64,000 bases of DNA from Tritrichomonas musculus (GCA_039105265.1 JAPFFF010000008.1:4402001-4466000), one strand, 5' to 3'. Counted from the first letter of the stretch, positions 20,672-31,772 are shown. The notes: generated by a model not told the origin, from the letters alone. Made by a program: numbers and translations.

Positions 20672-22133
20672 TAGTTGGTGGACATAATTATGTTTTTGGG
20701 ACATAATCATGTTTGCTCAACTTTTTGAATGGTACACAAAAATAAAACACATTTTTCTCAATACTTTTTAAAGATAATTTGATAATATTATATACTTTAT
20801 TAATGTATTTTATGTACATCATTATTTAATTAAATGAGCTATTATATTTGTGATTTATATGAAATTTTGCCATTAATGTAAAAAAAAGTCAAAATGCTTA
20901 TTTTATTCTCAATAATTGAAACTTGAGATTTAAAAATAATATCATTAATTCATAATCAGTAATGATATAATTTTGTCAGATAATTGATATCTAAAAACTT
21001 TCATATAAGAAAATTTTGATGCACAAAATAAAGTTAAAAATCATATCACTTTTTTGTTTTTTTCAATAAAAAATAAAAACTTTTAAATTTTTATTTAAAT
21101 ATTTGATATAATGCATATAGTATAATGATATTGAAAGAATAAAATTGGCGGTTCTACTCAAGATCTATTACCTTAATGAAAAAGAGTAACTTCTGAAATA
21201 ACTTAAAAAGACTTTCAATTTTAGACATTGAGAAATTATTTTCATTATTTTAATAGTTCTTCTATACTTACCTAATATTTATTGATTAATTGCTATTTTT
21301 AATGCTATTATAATAGAAAAAATAAAAAAGTGAAATTTGTATATTTCTTAGAAAAACCTGAAATCTTGATGGGCAACAATGATTTTTAGAGGATTAATAA
21401 TATATTTCATTGTATGTGTTATCAAATAATGTAATTCTGAAATCATATCAATTATGCATGAGTGATTTATGAATGATTTTGAATGAAAAAAAGAAAAATG
21501 AAATTTTTCCAAGATTGATTCTTTTTCAACCATATTATTATATTTAATATATTATATGCATCATATAGATGATTAATACTGCATCTAATTTGAAATAAAA
21601 TAAACTCATTTTTCAAAATTAGTAATTTTGTATGAATGATTTTTGTCATATTTTGAAAACACTTTTTCTTTTTATATAAGTATTATTTCAATAAATTTTT
21701 TTCTAAAATATAATATATACATTATATTCTAAAATAATAACTATGTTAGAGCAAATTAAAACAACCTTTTTTTTATGGTAAAAGTATGAAATGTGATATG
21801 AAATTGGTTTTTTGAGTAGTGAAATGAAAATGAAACCATTTTTTCTAATTATCTATTTTATTTCAATAAATAATAATGATACATTTTAATTATAGATGAA
21901 AAGTAAATTATAATTTTTTTCAAATAATAAAAAAATATTCAGAAATTAAAAATTCGATATCATATTTATGATCAAATTTAGTTTGATAAAAGTGAATGAA
22001 AATCGGGGAATAGAATGTATCCAATATGATATTAATTGTTCTACAATTGTTTTTTTAAAAGTCCAATTTGAATATATAGAAATGATGTGAAAACATAATT
22101 ATGTCTCCAAAACAGAATTATGTCCACCAACTA
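20672..22133. mobile_element. TA-flanked non-autonomous transposon, 1462 bp
   Basis: The left end TAGTTGGTGGACATAATTAT, continuing through GGGACATAATCATGTTT, is mirrored at the right end, which reads inward TAGTTGGTGGACATAATTCT and then GAGACATAATTATGTTTT. The inverted repeat is about 43 bp with a few mismatches. The dinucleotide TA lies outside both ends, consistent with a Tc1/mariner target duplication. The word GACATAAT is repeated within each end. The interior is AT-rich with only short, unconvincing frames, so no transposase can be claimed. Confidence 0.72.
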
Positions 22134-22247
22134 TATTACATTACCTTTCAAAAATTGAAAAGAACAGAATACTGTAAATATAAATGGCTTAATAATTTAA
22201 TTATTTCAAAATCAAATAATTATTTTTTCACAAAAAAAATCTAATAG

Positions 22248-22641
22248 AGTGAGGAGAATTATATGTAAACGGGAGAATAATATGTAAACGCTACAGAAAA
22301 AGTTTAAGATATACAATTTTATTGAATTAATTAATAGAAATTATAAATAATTTATTTGAAAAAAATTGATAAAAAAACTCTAAATTATCTTTATTAATTT
22401 TTGTTTTTGTAATTTATTATATAGTGATTCAAATTAAATTGACAATGTATAATAATAAAACTAACTAAAAGAAAACGGATAATGCTTTTCTCCTTCATTT
22501 TTAAACTTTTTCAGAAGCGTTTACATACAGTCTGCGCATTTCAAATCGGCCCTTTTTAGCACTTTTTAAGGTCAATTTAAGGTCAAATATCCGTTAAAAG
22601 GGCCGATTTGAAATGCGCAGACTGTATTATTCTCCTCACTC
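22248..22641. mobile_element. TA-flanked MITE carrying a nested MITE
   Basis: Ends GAGTGAGGAGAAT are inverted and flanked by TA. Both ends continue with ATATGTAAACGCT(A/T)C(A/T)GAAAA and then AGTTTAA. The left end carries an extra ~20-bp copy of the GAGAATAATATGTAAACG segment. The right end is interrupted by a second element at 22528-22624; without it the two ends match closely. No coding sequence. Confidence 0.78.
22528..22624. mobile_element. 97-bp palindromic mariner-type MITE, nested
   Basis: A perfect 28-bp terminal inverted repeat starts CAGTCTGCGCATTTCAAATC, and TA lies directly outside both ends. CAGT ends plus a TA target duplication are typical of Tc1/mariner elements. The short middle holds two AAGGTCAA words. 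Its GC content is far above the surroundings. It is inserted in a TA of the right arm of the 22248-22641 element, so it is the younger of the two. Confidence 0.85.
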
Positions 22642-23210
22642 TAAATATTTTTTTTAAAGATTAAATCCATATAGCAGACAAATAACTTTTTCTTTAATGA
22701 AGGAAAAAAATATAACTTCAAATTTTCTATTTTGTAAAAAAATTATAGATAATTATTCATTATTTTGTTAAATAAAGAAAGAAAAAAAATATTGAATCAA
22801 TTTTCTAGATTTAAACTTAGAAAAAGAGAATACAGACAAATAATCTAAAAAAAATGAAAAAAATTTCTAAAAAAACTATATTTGAGATTTTTTTTTTAAA
22901 AATATATGTTATTATATCAATTTTTTATTCCTCTCCTGTAATCAATTTCATAAAAATCAGTGTTTTTTATATAATAATACGTTTATAAATATTCAGCATA
23001 CTTTTTTTAAACGTAAATATGAAATAATCATACGTTTATAAAAAAATCATATCACTAAGATTATATCCATTGAATAAAATTGAATAATATTAAGTACATA
23101 TTTGATTATTATTCATATTCCTTTCAAATAGATTAAAATAAACAATAAAGCTAAAAATGATTTAAAACAATTTATTTGATATGTTTAAACTATATATATT
23201 CTTCTATATA
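22642..23210. other. AT-rich, no gene
   Basis: AT-rich spacer between two transposons. No frame or repeat supported. Confidence 0.4.
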
Positions 23211-23328
23211 GGGTTGCACTGGGTGGGCCAAAATTAAGAAAATGGGTCAAAAAAAAGTAAACATTTGGGTCACCATTTATCCTCTCAATTATTTGAATTG
23301 AATACGATTAAATTAGGTCAAATAATTG

Positions 23329-23329
<1 letters not shown>

Positions 23330-23371
<42 letters not shown>
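23330..23371. repeat. Poly(T) run, 42 bases
   Basis: An uninterrupted T homopolymer inside the hAT element. Its length is likely variable and may be misassembled. Confidence 0.9.
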
Positions 23372-23373
<2 letters not shown>

Positions 23374-23762
23374 TTTGTGAAAATAATTGCGTGAGTGTGT
23401 GAGAAGAAAAAAATTTAAAATATTGATCGGCATGGTTAATTATTCTACCATAAAAAAAAGTTATTTTTATATGAAAAAAAAATATATGGTATAAAGTTAG
23501 TTGAAAAACTAGTCGACATCATCGAACATTTTGTGTAATTTTTTAGAAAACTTTAGAAAAACTTTTTTGAATTAATTTTTTATCTGCTCTCTTTCAATAA
23601 AATCTGAATTTCAAAAGTATAAAAATTTAGTTTTTTTTCAATTTTTTAATAAAAAGTTTATTTTTTTTTTTTTAAAAAAAAAATTAATTCAAAAAGATTA
23701 ATATCAGATATTTTTAATAGTGGAAATGCTATACTCAAAAAGTTGCAAAAAAGAAAATCAAA

Positions 23763-23821
23763 AATAAATTATTAAGTAGCTTTTTGAGGCGAAGCCTCAA
23801 AAAGCTACTTAATAATTTATT
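23763..23821. repeat. Perfect 28-bp-stem hairpin
   Basis: AATAAATTATTAAGTAGC and then TTTTTGAGGC pairs perfectly with its reverse complement across a GAA loop at 23791-23793. It lies inside the hAT element and could be a small foldback insertion or a cruciform. Confidence 0.85.
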
Positions 23822-24497
23822 AAATAAAATTTAATTTTATCTTGTATAAAAAAGCATGAATTCATAATATTCAACAAGGAAATGATGTTTATCATAATTA
23901 TATATATCAGTTATTATTATATACTATGTAAACAAATAAATAAAATTTGGCCCACATTGGCCCATTTTGGCCCAATTATAAATGGATGGGTCAACCAAAT
24001 ATCGTCTGAAATCTTCAGAAAATTATCCCAAAAATTTTGGGCTAAAATGGGCCAAGTTGGGCCAAAATGGGCCAAATTTTTTTTTTTAAGCATATATATA
24101 AATTATTAATAATGAATACCTATATTTATAATATACATTACTATATTGTTTAATATCATAACTATAATGCTTTTTATATAAGATATATTTATTTTTTTAA
24201 TCATTAATTTTTGTGAAAATAAAAATTATTCTTCTATGAAAAGTAAAAGACAATTTGAATGAAAATTTTTATTTTAAAAGATAAATTTATCTCTTCCATT
24301 CTATGTAAATCATTAATTTTTTCATATATATTTAAATAAATAATCTGATAGCGATTTGTAAATTGATAATTTATAACTTTATATATAGAATCAAAACAAT
24401 TTGAATTGGCCCACGTTGTGACACATTAAACCCACATTTTGGCCCACATTTTTTAAAAAATGCACATTTGGGCAAATTTGACCACCCTACTTCTATA

Positions 24498-25093
24498 ATT
24501 TTTATCAATTAAGATAAAAATAAATAAATGTTTAATCAGAATTGAGATAGATCTATTCAATTAATAAATAGTTTATGACATAAAAAAAAACATTTTTTCT
24601 CATTATGTACTCTAAATACAAAAGAAAGAATATTCAAAAATAGTATGTATATGTATATATATATAATATGTTTTATTATAAGTATTATTAATACTCATAA
24701 ATTTTATACTCTTATAAATCAGCAAATGCGGTGTTTTATTTTTTTCATATGCATACAATGTATATATCGAAGAATGCTATATCTTATACTGCTCCAAAAT
24801 TTACAATATTTTAAACTTTAAATATTCCATTTATATCAAATCTGCATTAGCTTAATATTTTTTTTTAATAAGTCAATAAAAATATATTTTATTCACTATC
24901 ATACAAAATTCAATTATAAAACCTATAAATTTTTAATTCTGCGAGATATCAATATATTGCCGATTTTGAAAATTAAAAAAAATTCTTAGCTTTTCATATA
25001 TGAAATATAAATTCTTTAATATACTTTATTTTTTCTCTTTTTTGATTGTAAAATAAATTTAAAATGAAGAAATTTCTTTTTTAAAATTCAGAA
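24498..25093. other. AT-rich, no gene
   Basis: AT-rich spacer between the hAT element and the right 157-bp inverted repeat. Nothing recognised. Confidence 0.4.
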
Positions 25094-25250
25094 CTGGTAC
25101 AAATGCGAATCATCATTTCCCACATTTTGAATAGATTGATACAAAGGTGAGGTACTTTTACTTTCAATTTTGTGAGAAATGAAAAAGTTGCATTAGTACC
25201 TCACCAAATTTGAATAAAAATTGAATAGTGATATGAAATTGACCTTGGTA
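25094..25250 (-). repeat. Right copy of perfect 157-bp inverted repeat
   Basis: Exact reverse complement of 14997-15153 by visual alignment. Matching stops abruptly on both sides except for a loose outer ATGGG(C/T)TT similarity. Confidence 0.85.
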
Positions 25251-26300
25251 TTTTTCCATGAAGCCCATATTTAATGGTCCAAATTGATATTCTATTTAAA
25301 ACGAATTTTATAAATATACGTTATTTCGAAAATCTCTATTATTTCTGTAATTTTCTACCCAAATATCTACAGAAAAGTTATTTTTTACAGATTATTTAGA
25401 TCTTATTTTCTTTATTATATTATTTTTTGTGTGTACAGATTCTATTAAATTTAAACATCATAAGTTTATAAGAATACCATAAAAAAATAAACTTTGATAA
25501 ATATGATACATAAGATAAAGACAGATAATAAAAGCCAATAAGGCTTTTTTTTTTTTTTTTTTTCCTGAATCTTTATTTCAACATATTCATTTTTTACAAA
25601 AAATGAATATATAAATATGTAAGTGAATAAGGATAAAAACATGTGAAAAAAATAATGTTCTAATTTCCTCTCTCAGACTTCTCTTATTTTTTGTTCTTTG
25701 AAATATTTTGATATTTTGTTTTTTTTTTATAATACTTTTTAACGGAGCAGATGCCTTCTATAATCTTGATACTTATCATAAAATCTAACTATCTGGTAAA
25801 TTTTGTTGAACTTCCTCTGTTTTTAACTTCATAATCTTTAGCTTATAAAAAATAAAACTATTGAACTCTAAAGCTTTACTCAGAATTATAGTTAAAATTT
25901 ATTTATTATATATCAAAACGTTACGTACAATTTTTTAATATTATTTAAAATATAATAATAATTTATAATCATAATAATAAATAAATATATTAGATATCAT
26001 TCCACTACTAGTCTAGAAGTTTCTGGAGGTCTTAAAATATTATTATTTCATAAATATAAGAAGATAAATTTATTTGAAAAGTGTACTAATGTGAACATTA
26101 TTTTATCCAGTTTAAATAAAAATTCACCTTTTAATAAACTTTTTGAATTATCCAAAATCTCAGTAACATTTATTTTCACTTTTTCAATAAAATCATTCCT
26201 GAGTTATTAGAACCAATTTATAATTCATTATATATATATATATATATATAACTATATTAATCAATTTTTAATACAAAAAGATAAAAATATTTTATACCAT
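25251..26300. other. AT-rich intergenic, no gene
   Basis: About 1 kb with a T run at about 25546-25563, a small ATTCATTTTTTACAAAAAATGAAT hairpin near 25585, and a (TA)n run near 26227-26250. No gene. Confidence 0.5.
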
Positions 26301-26387
26301 TGATATTAAATATCTCTCGATATTTTTTTTTTTTTTTTAAAGTCAAATATATTAAACATTAAATATGCATTTTTTTTATTAAAGCCA

Positions 26388-27320
26388 TTAATATGTTGAC
26401 TCAAATAGATTATTTTGATCACTTTGATCACTTTGATTGTTTTGAATGTTTTGATTACTTTGACTATCTTGATCAATTTGATTATTTCGATTAATTTGAT
26501 TGCTTTGACTAATTGGATTATTTTGATTAATTTGATTGCTTTGACTAATTGGATTATTTTGATTAATTTGATTGCTTTGACTAATTGGATTATTTTGATT
26601 AATTTGACTATCTTGATCAATTTGATTATTTCGATTAATTTGATTGCTTTGACTAATTGGATTATTTTGATTAATTTGATTGCTTTGACTAATTGGATTA
26701 TTTTGATTAATTTGATTGCTTTGACTAATTGGATTATTTTGATTAATTTGACTATCTTGATCAATTTGATTATTTCGATTAATTTGATTGCTTTGACTAA
26801 TTGGATTATTTTGATTAATTTGATTGTTTTGGTCAATTGGATTATTTAAATTAATTTGATTGTTTTGACCACTTGGATTATTTTGATTAATCTGATTATT
26901 ATCATTGTTGTCACTTGATAATTGATATTTTTCTAACATCTTTTGGTAATATAATTTTTTCAAAACATCTTGATTTTCCTTATAACTGGTATATCCTTTT
27001 TTGCATATTTTAATGAAATTGTATATATCAAATGCTAATTGAAAAAGATTAACTATATTACCATATAAATTTGCAAAAAACAAAATTAAAAACTTATTTT
27101 TTGGAGATGAAGTTAGATAACTAAAAGCATTAATACTACTGGTCATTTTTATTATCGAAATTGATATTGAATTTAGTAACATATAAGGTAAAAATGCATC
27201 CCATTTGCTATTTGAGTATGGTACAGGAAAGAACTTTGATAACATTAATCTGAATCCTCCATAAAATGTTAATACTTGAGAAATTATTGATATAATCATA
27301 GTATACTTTTCGAAATTCAT
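26388..27320 (-). CDS. N/Q-rich repeat protein with membrane N-terminus
   Basis: The 310-aa product has an N-terminal hydrophobic part with likely membrane segments at about 6-27, 40-59 and 74-102 (for example 'NKFLILFFANLYGNIVNLF'). A short charged region follows. From about residue 138 onward it is a long tail made only of N, Q, I, S, P, D, R and a few others. The tail repeats the 12-residue unit NPISQSNQINQN in a higher-order pattern. No family is recognised. A prion-like or adhesive tail on a small membrane protein is a fair description, not a function. The ATG is the first of the frame, and an initiator-like TCATCATTTT lies just upstream. It is one of few intact genes in the transposon block. 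Confidence 0.7.
   Translation of the reverse strand: MNFEKYTMIISIISQVLTFYGGFRLMLSKFFPVPYSNSKWDAFLPYMLLNSISISIIKMTSSINAFSYLTSSPKNKFLILFFANLYGNIVNLFQLAFDIYNFIKICKKGYTSYKENQDVLKKLYYQKMLEKYQLSSDNNDNNQINQNNPSGQNNQINLNNPIDQNNQINQNNPISQSNQINRNNQIDQDSQINQNNPISQSNQINQNNPISQSNQINQNNPISQSNQINRNNQIDQDSQINQNNPISQSNQINQNNPISQSNQINQNNPISQSNQINRNNQIDQDSQSNQNIQNNQSDQSDQNNLFESTY
26460..26880. repeat. 36-bp tandem array with 144-bp higher-order unit
   Basis: The 36-bp unit (ATTAATTTGATTGCTTTGAC, then TAATTGGATTATTTTG) is tandemly repeated. Every fourth unit is replaced by a variant encoding RNNQIDQDSQ, which makes a 144-bp higher-order repeat present about twice with nearly no changes. Such homogeneity implies recent unequal exchange or slippage. 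Confidence 0.85.
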
Positions 27321-27330
27321 AAAAAAAAAA

Positions 27331-27338
27331 AATGATGA
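27331..27338 (-). promoter_or_regulatory. Initiator-like site of the N/Q-rich gene
   Basis: The minus strand reads TTTCATCATTTTTT just before the ATG. TCATTTTT with its A at 27333 is 13 nt from the start codon and fits the trichomonad initiator. Confidence 0.4.
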
Positions 27339-28245
27339 AAAAAACTAAACAGAAATACATCAAAGTTCATTCAAAAAATCATTCAAAAAATTCTTTCATG
27401 TCTCCATCAAAAAGCATTCAAAAAGTTTCATATAAAATTATATTAAATACAACATCAAAAAATGTAAATTTCGATATTAGAGACATGATAAAATTTTAAT
27501 GTTTTTGAAGAATATATATTTATATATATTTCTGTTATAATATATGTTATTTTTTAATTATATTGTTTATTTAATAAGATAAGCTTAAATTAAATTTTTT
27601 TTAAGTTTTTTTTCTGACCATATTTGGCCCATAAATAGTAAACGGATTTTTACACTATTCAATTCAAAGCATTCAATTTATTCAAAATTATAAATTTATA
27701 TATATAAATTTTCTTTAAGGAATAATCATTTTATTCCAAAATAAATGATAAATTTTATTAGATTACTCTATATTCTTTGTTTAATTTTAATCATTCTCTT
27801 GATGATAAATAATGAGAAATAAAATGATTATAATTTTTCCTTTTTCATAATTTTTCTAATATAAAAAGTTTATTAAGTTTAAAATTCAATATAATCATCA
27901 ATTTCAATCCTCATATTTGTCATTATGTTTTCTTTATTCTTTATCATTATCCACTTTTTTTATCATCATATTCTTCTTTATCTTTCTTCAATATCATTAT
28001 TTCATTCTTTATCATTATCTTCTTCATTGCCATCATTTCCTTCTTTATCATCATCTTCATCCTTCATTTTTTTCTTCTTCTTCTTTATTATTACCTTCTT
28101 TTTCTTTTAATTAATTAAAATTTACTTCTTATCATCATCATTATCTTCAATACATATATTAAATACTCAATAATAATAATAATAATAAAAATAATAATAA
28201 AAAAGATTATATCCAATGGAAGATCTCATTTTTTGAATAAAATTG
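27339..28245. other. AT-rich with TTC/ATC and AAT simple repeats
   Basis: There is no gene. From about 27895 to 28110 the plus strand is an imperfect run of TTC, ATC and TTT triplets, which gives fake hydrophobic frames. (AAT)n follows at about 28169-28203. Confidence 0.6.
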
Positions 28246-29031
28246 GGGTATGATATTACGGTGGACCAATATTGAGAGAAAGCTCAGAAAACATGGTTAT
28301 TTTTTGTGAAAGCACAGAAAATATGATTATTTTTTGTGAAAAGGGTAAAATTAGAAAAAAATAATAATAAACGTATGTGTGAAAAAATATTTTTTTAGCA
28401 CAGTTATTTTTTCAGAACCTCAGAAATTTCAATAAATTATACTTATCTAACTATAAAATTAATATTATATTTTATATATTTATATATTGATTAAATTTTT
28501 TGAGCTTGGAATAATATTTGAAATTCAATACATAATTTTTTAACAAAATATATTTGAAAAAGTTATATCAAATTCAGATAATTTTTATGATCAGAACAAT
28601 ATATAGAATGTTGAAATATTTCACAATATAGTCTTTTTGATATAAATATGTTTTAGCATAACACTATAAATATAGCATAATATATATTAAATATTATTTC
28701 TTTGAAAAGATATGATCAAGAAATAGTCTAATACTTTTTGTTAATTTTTTTTTACAATAATAACTTTTTAACTGATTAATAATTTTTTGAAAAAGATAGG
28801 CCAACGAAAGCTTTCACATCTAACTCGAAGTACAATTATATTTTAAATTATAAATTTTAATATTATTATATATATTAAAATTAATTACTAATTCATCTAA
28901 TGATTACTTTTATTTTGTTTTAAGTAATTAGATATTTTAATTTTAAAAAATTGAATTATACAATATTTCTCAATAATCTTAAAATGTTTTACATTGAATC
29001 TAAATGTATTTTATAAAATCATTTATAAATT
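28246..29031 (+). repeat. Left terminal inverted repeat, 786 bp
   Basis: Exact or nearly exact reverse complement of 32073-32858. It has subterminal direct repeats near its outer end, where AAAACATGGTTATTTTTTGT recurs slightly altered as AAAATATGATTATTTTTTGT. It contains no coding frame. Confidence 0.9.
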
Positions 29032-29299
29032 AAATATTTACATTACGAATAAAAATCCACAATTTAATATTGGATTTTTTTAAATCGTATTGTAAATCAA
29101 CTTAAATTAAATTACCTTTTTCAAAATAGTTTGAATATTTATAGCAAAATATTTTTTTGCGGTTTGAAAAACCATATATATTAAATTAATAATTATTATT
29201 TGTAAATATATTTATTTTAATGAGATAAATAAAAATTATTGGGAAATTTTAAATTCATTAATATATAACTTTTTGAATGATTTATTTATTTGTTTCATA

Positions 29300-30480
29300 T
29301 CTCTAGAAAAAAATATATATCCTTTGAAATAAAAATAAATTTTTAAAATAATAAATTTATCATATTAAAAAAATTAATTTTGATGTTAGTGAGGCATATT
29401 CTGATCCTCGGATAACTATTTTTTCTCATTTTATATAATATTTGAAAGAAAAAGACCCCTGAAAAAGCATTAATATAAGACATAAAATATATATATTTTG
29501 ATGGTGATGGCAATAATCCAAATGAATTGTGTATATACAATAAAGAAATATGTGAAATTTATTAAAAAAATGAGAGAGATAATGAAATTAGCTTTCATAA
29601 TATTTGTTCATAATGTTAAAAGAAATGGACAATAGGAAGTGAAAACATTAATGAAATTAATGGCATATTAATAATAATAATAAAACATTTCAAAGCTCTA
29701 GAACAATCAAAGTCAGATTAATGATCAAAGAAACTGGTGAGTTTTCATTGATTATGAAAATATATATGTTACAATGCTTATCGTTAATGATACAATATAA
29801 ATCTATGAAAATGCTTGAAAATTCAATAGAGCATCATTAAAAGACAAAACATCCTTTATCAGAAATCCAAATAGTTTAAGAATAAATAGAAAAAGATTAA
29901 ATTTGAAAAGAAGTTAGAAGTTAGAAGTATTCTATTTAACATATGATTATGTCCATATGTTTGAATATTGATGTATTGAGCAAAAAGATATATCGTATAG
30001 AAGAACCTCATATACAAGAGCCCTAGCAATAAAATAAATAAAATAATAATAATCAATTAATGAATATTCATCCAGCAGTTGATAATATAACAAAGGAATA
30101 TGCTATTAAGAGTGTTATATTAAAACATGCTGATATAAATGATTGTGAATTAATGAGTGTTTAATATATGAAAAAGTATGATGATGTTTATGTAACAACT
30201 AATTATATGCATAAAATCTATTATAATATTTACCAATTCAATGAGAGAGTATTATGTAGTCAGCTTTAAAAGGGTAAAGCAGTGATTACTACATTAAAAG
30301 CTACTATAAAAGCAATGGAGACTAGGTTAGCTGCTATTGGAATGATTTAATTACCAATTGAATATAATAAAAAAATTAGTTTTCTTGATGAATACACTGA
30401 ACACATAACTGCAGTTATGTTTCTTTCAAGAAAGATACATTTTTGTTGGATATTGGTATAATTCTTTCCAGACTCCCCTT
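29300..30480 (+). pseudogene. Decayed passenger coding sequence in Merlin element
   Basis: Plus-strand stretches read like protein ('YFDGDGNNPNELCIYNKEIC', 'WTIGSENINEINGIL', 'MNIHPAVDNITKEYAIKSV', 'KKYDDVYVTTNYMHKIYYNI', 'LPIEYNKKISFLDEYTEHI'). They are broken many times and spread across frames. They do not resemble the transposase, and I recognise no family. They are treated as a fossil, either a second gene once carried by the element or an older insertion in it. Confidence 0.4.
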
Positions 30481-30905
30481 GATATCTTGCTTAATTGAGT
30501 AATTGTTGCTAATGAAGCAATTCTATAATCTTCTACAGTTAGTATTTAATATTGTTTTAGGTGGTCTTGGCTCTATTTAATTTAATAAAACAAATTAACT
30601 TTGCATTGTAGTAATTTCACAGTGAAAGTCAATGCTAAATGACCCTAATATTCAGCTATTTCTTAGATGATTTTTGCTACAAACAATTTTTATTAATAAT
30701 TATTCATTGAAATTATATAAATTCACATTTTTAAGTAATAATTAAAGTTCAAAAAGCTTTTTTGCAATTAAATTTGAATTTTTTACATTGTTATAAATAA
30801 AAATGATAGAAATTATTCAAAATACTCATTTAATTTCATTATTTTTTCAGAGTTTATTTGAATATATTCTATATCATCATTGAAAAAATTATTAACGTAT
30901 TCACA

Positions 30906-31772
30906 ATGAATACGCCTATAGCAAAAATTGTAACAAATATATTAGATAATCTGGATTCAGCAATTAATATTGCAATAGAATACAATATTCTTCCACAAAG
31001 AAACGCGATTTTATGTTGTCCAAACTGTGGGCATCAAATGTTATATAATGCTACTACAGATAAATGGAAGTGCCACAACTATAGATGCAGCACCTCTAGG
31101 TCAAGTACATATCCATATGTTATACCAAAAAATCATTTTCAATCTTATCTGGCATGTATGTTTCTCTATGCAGCAGATATTCCAATTTTTGAGGTACCAA
31201 AACTTTTCCCTATTTCCTCTCAAATTGTTGAGAGGAATTATGCAGAATTGAGAGAAAAAGTTCACATGTCGTATATTAAAATGCTACAAGAAAAAAACCT
31301 CTCATTCCACGTCCAAATTGACGAAAGTTGTTTTGGAAAAAGAAAATATGATCGAGGAAGAATAGGTAGTGGCGCGGTATGGGTTTTTGGTGCTTGCGAT
31401 GCACAACGTGGAGGAGATGTATACATGATTCCCGTTGTCAAACGAGACGCAGATACATTACTACCAATTATACAATCTTGGTGTCCTCAAGGAGCCATTA
31501 TTAATTCAGATTGCTGGGCTGCTTATAATCGTTTAGATCAAATTGGATTTGAACATTACACAGTGAACCATAGTCAGAATTTCGTTAACCCACTTACAGA
31601 AGAACACACCCAGCGTATTGAAAGCCTGTGGAGCTCTGCCAAAAACTTTTTACGTTCCCATCATTATAATGATCACTTCCATCTTGAAAGATATATCGCA
31701 GAATGGTGTTTCAGATATAATAATAAATATAATACATTACAAATACTACAAAAAATCACACAATTGCCTTAG
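30906..31772 (+). CDS. Merlin (IS1016/ISXO2-like) DDE transposase
   Basis: The 288-aa product starts MNTPIAKIVTNILDNL; the frame extends a little upstream but without an ATG. It has an N-terminal zinc ribbon (C38-x2-C41 and C56-x4-C61) and the catalytic triad of the IS1595-group fold: D139 in 'QIDESCFGKRKYDRGR', D202 in 'IINSDCWAAYNRL' and E239 in 'HTQRIESLWSSAKNFLRSHH'. The ISXO2-type segment 'VNHSQNFVNP' precedes the Glu, and the usual 'ERYIAEWCFRYNN' end is present. It would bind the 786-bp repeats and cut and paste the element. All catalytic residues are present and the frame is uninterrupted. It is GC-richer than its surroundings. Confidence 0.92.
   Translation: MNTPIAKIVTNILDNLDSAINIAIEYNILPQRNAILCCPNCGHQMLYNATTDKWKCHNYRCSTSRSSTYPYVIPKNHFQSYLACMFLYAADIPIFEVPKLFPISSQIVERNYAELREKVHMSYIKMLQEKNLSFHVQIDESCFGKRKYDRGRIGSGAVWVFGACDAQRGGDVYMIPVVKRDADTLLPIIQSWCPQGAIINSDCWAAYNRLDQIGFEHYTVNHSQNFVNPLTEEHTQRIESLWSSAKNFLRSHHYNDHFHLERYIAEWCFRYNNKYNTLQILQKITQLP

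Larger units (their letters stand above)
23219..24489. mobile_element. hAT-type non-autonomous element, 1271 bp
   Basis: The ends are TAGGGTTG at the left and, read inward from the right, TAGGGTGG. They are flanked by an exact 8-bp direct duplication CTTCTATA (23211-23218 and 24490-24497). The YAGGG start plus 8-bp duplication is the hAT signature. Clusters of TTGGGCCAAAAT/GGCCCA words occur near both ends and at 23947-24080, probably transposase-binding sites. It contains a 42-base T run, a long perfect hairpin and no transposase. Confidence 0.85.

Noticed and set aside
14997-25250. The 10-kb inverted-repeat block as a Polinton/Maverick
   Set aside because: No DNA polymerase B, integrase, packaging ATPase or capsid-like reading is recognisable inside; only one helicase-like fossil is seen.
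27917-28114. Two overlapping hydrophobic open frames
   Set aside because: They come from TTC/ATC simple repeats; translation is only S, F, I, L, H runs.
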